Below the pieces are notes generated by a model. The model made no database searches. It had not been told where the DNA came from and saw only the letters and a program-made list of their open reading frames with translations. A DNA stretch of 64,000 bases from Candidatus Nitrosopelagicus sp. GTDB taxonomy: Archaea; Thermoproteota; Nitrososphaeria; Nitrososphaerales; Nitrosopumilaceae. The position numbers and the translations under genes are program-made. Below, piece by piece: positions 60,208 through 64,000 of the stretch (positions within the stretch are counted from its first letter, which is position 1; every line of letters begins with the position of its first letter). The stretch covers positions 1 through 64,000 of the forward strand of contig JAOLYM010000004.1 of NCBI GenBank assembly GCA_028343435.1. The letters run 5' to 3'.

Positions 60208-61406
60208 GGACTTACCAAGCCTCTTTTAGACAAAGGTATTTCATCGTCATCTTTAGTTCTGTATTCTAAATTTTTCTCAAGGTTTTTCCATAATTCTTCT
60301 TTAATTGGAATATCTTTGTCTATAAGATTTTTATTTTCTTCAGGATCATTTTTCAAATCATAAAGTTCTTTTGTATTGTTATGTTCATTGTAGATCAATT
60401 TCCATTCTGATATTCTAATAGATTTTGTATTGGGTTTTTTTGGCGGTGCATTACTATTCAGTGGATTTGCTGTTTCCGAAAAAACATATCGTTCTTTATA
60501 ATTTCCATTTTTTATTCCATCCAATAATGATATACCATCCATTTTTTCATACAATTCATCAGGATCAATTTTTAAATCATCTAATATTGTTGGAATAAAA
60601 TCAACATGACTAACTTGTTGTGTAAATTCTTGTGATGGTAAATTTGGTGAATTATAATTTGCAAATGTTTTGATTGTATAATCATAACAATAACTTCCAT
60701 ACGCTCTTTCCCCAACTTTTTCGCCAATACTAATCCCATGATCAGAAATTACTAAAACTATTGAATTTTTAAATAAACCCAAGTCTTTTATTTTTTGATA
60801 AATTCTCTCTAAATATTTTTCAGCCTTTTCAAATAAATTATCGTATCTTTGATTATTTTTTGATTTATTTTCAAAATACTCTTCATTAAAATTATTGTAA
60901 ACTTTTAAAACTTGATCTCTAATTCCTGTATGAATTCCACTATAATGTAAATACAAGAAAAAATTTTTTTTATTAGAATTTTTTTCTTTCATCTTTTCTA
61001 AAAGATCAATATGTCTTGACTCTAAATCTACATCACTTTCATCATATACTTCGTAAACATCAAAATTTTTTCTTGGTAATACAAGATCTGATATTAAATC
61101 TGCACATGTATAGTAATCATTTTCATGTAAATAATCTACAAGTGTTTTGAAATTCTGTGCTTTGAATCTACTAGAATGCCAATAACTATAACAACCATTT
61201 CGATTTCCATATGAACCACTGATGAGTGCATGTATTGACGAGTTTGTATATGGTGCATAAGTAATCGATTGAGAAAAAAATATCGAATTATCACTAAATT
61301 TTTTTATTATTGATGATTTTCTTCCACGATCTAATCTCCCACCGTCTACACATACGATAATGACATTTTTGTTCAATATGTCTTCGATTTCAAATATGTA
61401 TATCAT
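60204..61406 (-). CDS. Sulfatase/alkaline-phosphatase superfamily protein with no C/S-X-P-X-R signature
   Basis: VIIVCVDGGRLDRGRKS, VLVISDHGISIGEKVGERAYG, SHVDFIPTILDDL; signature position reads TNSSI. Confidence 0.85.
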   Translation of the reverse strand: MIYIFEIEDILNKNVIIVCVDGGRLDRGRKSSIIKKFSDNSIFFSQSITYAPYTNSSIHALISGSYGNRNGCYSYWHSSRFKAQNFKTLVDYLHENDYYTCADLISDLVLPRKNFDVYEVYDESDVDLESRHIDLLEKMKEKNSNKKNFFLYLHYSGIHTGIRDQVLKVYNNFNEEYFENKSKNNQRYDNLFEKAEKYLERIYQKIKDLGLFKNSIVLVISDHGISIGEKVGERAYGSYCYDYTIKTFANYNSPNLPSQEFTQQVSHVDFIPTILDDLKIDPDELYEKMDGISLLDGIKNGNYKERYVFSETANPLNSNAPPKKPNTKSIRISEWKLIYNEHNNTKELYDLKNDPEENKNLIDKDIPIKEELWKNLEKNLEYRTKDDDEIPLSKRGLVSP

Positions 61407-61460
61407 TTTTGCTAATTTATTCTAGGTTTGACTAAAATATCCACTACTTGGATGCTAATC

Positions 61461-61732
61461 ATGAGTAGTAAATTAACTCAAATAATTGATGATCAAAATC
61501 TTTCTTGGGATAAATCGTTAATTAATTCTAAAGAAAATTTTTTATTTCTTGAAGTATGTCAACAATAGATAAAATTTTGGAATATGTTTTTTATTAACAT
61601 CTGAAAATCCCAATGAATTTGATTTTCTAAAAAATGAAATTCTTAATTCTGAGTGTGGATTTTTTATAATTGATAGAATAATTTTAAAAATCTCTGATTT
61701 TTCAGCAAAATCTAGTCTTCATCCATCAATGC
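61461..61732 (+). pseudogene. Decayed duplicate of the TauD-like dioxygenase N-terminal region
   Basis: MSSKLTQIIDDQNLSWDKSLINSKENFLFLEV then stop; another frame continues NEFDFLKNEILNSECGFFIIDR, matching DDNLAWKKSL...NDFPILEHEILKL...GNGFFILDG of the adjacent intact gene. Confidence 0.7.
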
Positions 61733-61834
61733 AAATTAAGATTAAATTTTTTTTCACAAAAGTATTTTTGTTTATTGTTATATGAGAATTACTTCTTAAG
61801 GATAATATACGTGATGTAAATTAAACGGAGATAT

Positions 61835-62764
61835 ATGGAAATTCTTCAAAATTTAATTTCTGATGATAATTTAGCTTGGAAAAAATCATTAGACGAACAT
61901 ACTGATAGTTTTTTAATAAAATTATCACATGATAGTATTTTAGAATTAGAAAAGAAAAAAGATAATCTTCAATCCTCCAAAATTAATGATTTTCCTATTT
62001 TAGAACATGAAATTTTAAAATTAGAAGAATCATATTTAATTCAAGGAAATGGATTTTTTATTTTAGATGGATCTTGTTTAGAAAATTTTTCTAATGAAAA
62101 TGTAAAAGAAATTTTTAGAATAATCTCAACTTGTTTTGGTCAATTATATGTTCAAAATATCAAAAACGAAAAATTTGTTACAATTACGGATGAAGGTAAA
62201 TCTATGAAAACAGGTGGGAGATATCATCAAACAAAAGAAGGTGGTTCTTTTCACACAGATAGTCCTCAATGGAGTAAAGTTCCAGATTTTGTTGGACTTT
62301 TATGTATTAGACCTGCAAAAATTGGTGGAATAAGCAAATTTGTTAGCGTATACACAATACACAATCAAATTTTAAAATTAAATCCAGATTTTTTAAAATT
62401 GCTTTACAAAAAATTTCATTTTGATAAAAGAAATGAATTCAAGGAAAATGAATCTCCTACAACATTTGAACCAATCTTCAAGTATGAAGATAATGAACTA
62501 AAGTTTAGATATCTTCGAAATTATATTAATGATGGACAAAAAATCGTAAACCAACCATTGTCTTCTGACCAAAATCATGTTTTAGATCAATTAGATAAAG
62601 CTATTCATGATGAAAATTTTTCGGTAAGTTATAATCTTTCTCAATATGATATGACATTTTTTAATAATCATCGAATTATTCATGGAAGAACAAGTTTTGA
62701 AGACTTTGTCGAATCTGATAAAAAAAGATACATGGTACGAGTTTGGATAAAAAATAATCGTTAG
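61835..62764 (+). CDS. TauD/TfdA-like Fe(II)/2-oxoglutarate dioxygenase
   Basis: GGSFHTDSPQW (HxD) and distal NHRIIHGRTSF (H...R). Confidence 0.85.
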   Translation: MEILQNLISDDNLAWKKSLDEHTDSFLIKLSHDSILELEKKKDNLQSSKINDFPILEHEILKLEESYLIQGNGFFILDGSCLENFSNENVKEIFRIISTCFGQLYVQNIKNEKFVTITDEGKSMKTGGRYHQTKEGGSFHTDSPQWSKVPDFVGLLCIRPAKIGGISKFVSVYTIHNQILKLNPDFLKLLYKKFHFDKRNEFKENESPTTFEPIFKYEDNELKFRYLRNYINDGQKIVNQPLSSDQNHVLDQLDKAIHDENFSVSYNLSQYDMTFFNNHRIIHGRTSFEDFVESDKKRYMVRVWIKNNR

Positions 62765-62818
62765 ATTAGATTTCTTTCATTAGTATCTTTTAAATGAAAA
62801 AAAACTCTAAAATTCTAT

Positions 62819-63916
62819 ATGAATTTCAAAATTTTTTTCCTTCTCGTATTTGTATTCATTGCTGTATTCATATCTGGATTTTTTGTAAGCACGTACGATC
62901 TTTTTCCAATTTCTTCTCTTAAATCACTCTATATTGATAACTATTCTGAAAACCCTATTTTTGAGAATGATGTTAATTCATTAATTCGCGTGGTTGATAT
63001 TTCGTCAAAAAATGAAATAAAACAGAATTTTATCAAACATATCTGGAAGCAAAAAATTCCTACCACATCTGAATCCCTGATAATTGAAAATAACATAATT
63101 GATACACGTTATTCAAATCTTCAGAATCTTAATTCAATTGATAAATTAACGATTGAGATGGAATATGGCGTAAACTCAATTGCTTATCATTTTACACCAA
63201 TTGAGAATAATGGAAAATTAATCATATATCATCAAGGCCACCGCGGCGATTTTTTTGAAGGAAAAAATACAATAGAATATTTTTTAAAACATAATTTTTC
63301 AGTAGTTGCATTTTCTATGCCATTAGTAGGAATGAACTCTCAACCTATAATTGAGCATCCTACTTTTGGAAATTTCAAAATTCAATCTCATAATCAATTA
63401 GAATTTCTAGAAAGTGAAGATTTTAGTCCAATCAAATTTTTTGTCGAACCAATAATTGTAGTAATGAATTATTTTGATAATGATTATGATTTTAATTCTT
63501 ATCATATGGTTGGTATTTCTGGTGGTGGTTGGACCACAGTAATTGTCTCTGCAATTGACGAACGTATTGTTGAAAGTTATTCTATAGCAGGGTCATATCC
63601 TATATTTTTAAGAAGTGCTCCTGAAAATGTTGGTGATTATGAACAACATAATTCTGATTTGTATGAAATTGCTAATTATTTAGATCTCTATGTAATGGCA
63701 TCTACTGGGCAAGATAGAAAATTCATACAAATTTTCAATAAATATGATCCATGCTGTTTTTCAGGTACTAGCTTTGATGCATATGAAGAAAATATTAAAA
63801 ATATTGTAAGTAATATTGGAACTGGTTATTTTGATATTTTTTTGGATGATACTCACAAAGAACACATTATTTCAGAAAATTCGTTAGAAATAATAATTAA
63901 TGAAATCAAAAACTGA
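62819..63916 (+). CDS. Membrane-anchored/secreted alpha/beta-hydrolase-like protein
   Basis: N-terminal TM; YHQGHRGDFFEGK; nucleophile elbow GISGGGW; C-terminal DDTHKEHII. Confidence 0.75.
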   Translation: MNFKIFFLLVFVFIAVFISGFFVSTYDLFPISSLKSLYIDNYSENPIFENDVNSLIRVVDISSKNEIKQNFIKHIWKQKIPTTSESLIIENNIIDTRYSNLQNLNSIDKLTIEMEYGVNSIAYHFTPIENNGKLIIYHQGHRGDFFEGKNTIEYFLKHNFSVVAFSMPLVGMNSQPIIEHPTFGNFKIQSHNQLEFLESEDFSPIKFFVEPIIVVMNYFDNDYDFNSYHMVGISGGGWTTVIVSAIDERIVESYSIAGSYPIFLRSAPENVGDYEQHNSDLYEIANYLDLYVMASTGQDRKFIQIFNKYDPCCFSGTSFDAYEENIKNIVSNIGTGYFDIFLDDTHKEHIISENSLEIIINEIKN

Positions 63917-64000
63917 TGTATATGTTAATTGTATCTCAAAATTTAACAAATTATGATGTAAATCTTCCAGATGATGTAATCTACCGAATAAATCTTGCTT
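63916..64000 (+). CDS. Start of an ORF running off the window
   Basis: ATG overlapping the previous stop (ATGA), open to the end: MYMLIVSQNLTNYDVNLPDDVIYRINLA. Confidence 0.5.
   Translation, partial: MYMLIVSQNLTNYDVNLPDDVIYRINLA

Noticed and set aside
61835-62764. Considered as methylphosphonate synthase MpnS
   Set aside because: HTD...NHRIIHGR pattern fits TauD/TfdA-type 2OG dioxygenases rather than the cupin HEPD/MpnS type.

Overview
AT-rich archaeal window; gene content and small-RNA features fit an ammonia-oxidising thaumarchaeote (Nitrosopumilus-like). No amo genes are in view, so the taxon is inferred. About 1-26 kb is a housekeeping backbone: Lhr-like helicase (5' partial), RPA-like protein, ABC exporter, tRNA-Gln, grpE-dnaK-dnaJ, gatD/gatE, Cdc48, ribosomal L2, SRP RNA, thiouridylase, site-2 protease, cutA, pelota, DtxR and TrmB regulators, and a Tes-like radical SAM protein. 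About 26-64 kb is a surface-glycan island: nucleotide-sugar enzymes, glycosyltransferases, deacetylases, acyltransferases, and two pentapeptide-repeat proteins. Two unusual modules sit inside it: (i) FkbH + acyl carrier protein + VOC protein + holo-ACP synthase (39.8-42.5 kb), and (ii) a phosphonate locus (53-63 kb) with PepM, a split phosphonopyruvate decarboxylase, an iron ADH, two nucleotidyltransferases sharing an identical 116-nt 5' block, a radical SAM protein, a TauD-like dioxygenase next to what looks like its decayed duplicate, and sulfatase-fold proteins lacking the C/S-X-P-X-R signature. No CRISPR array, rRNA or transposase was recognised. All family calls come from reading motifs by eye; no searches were run.
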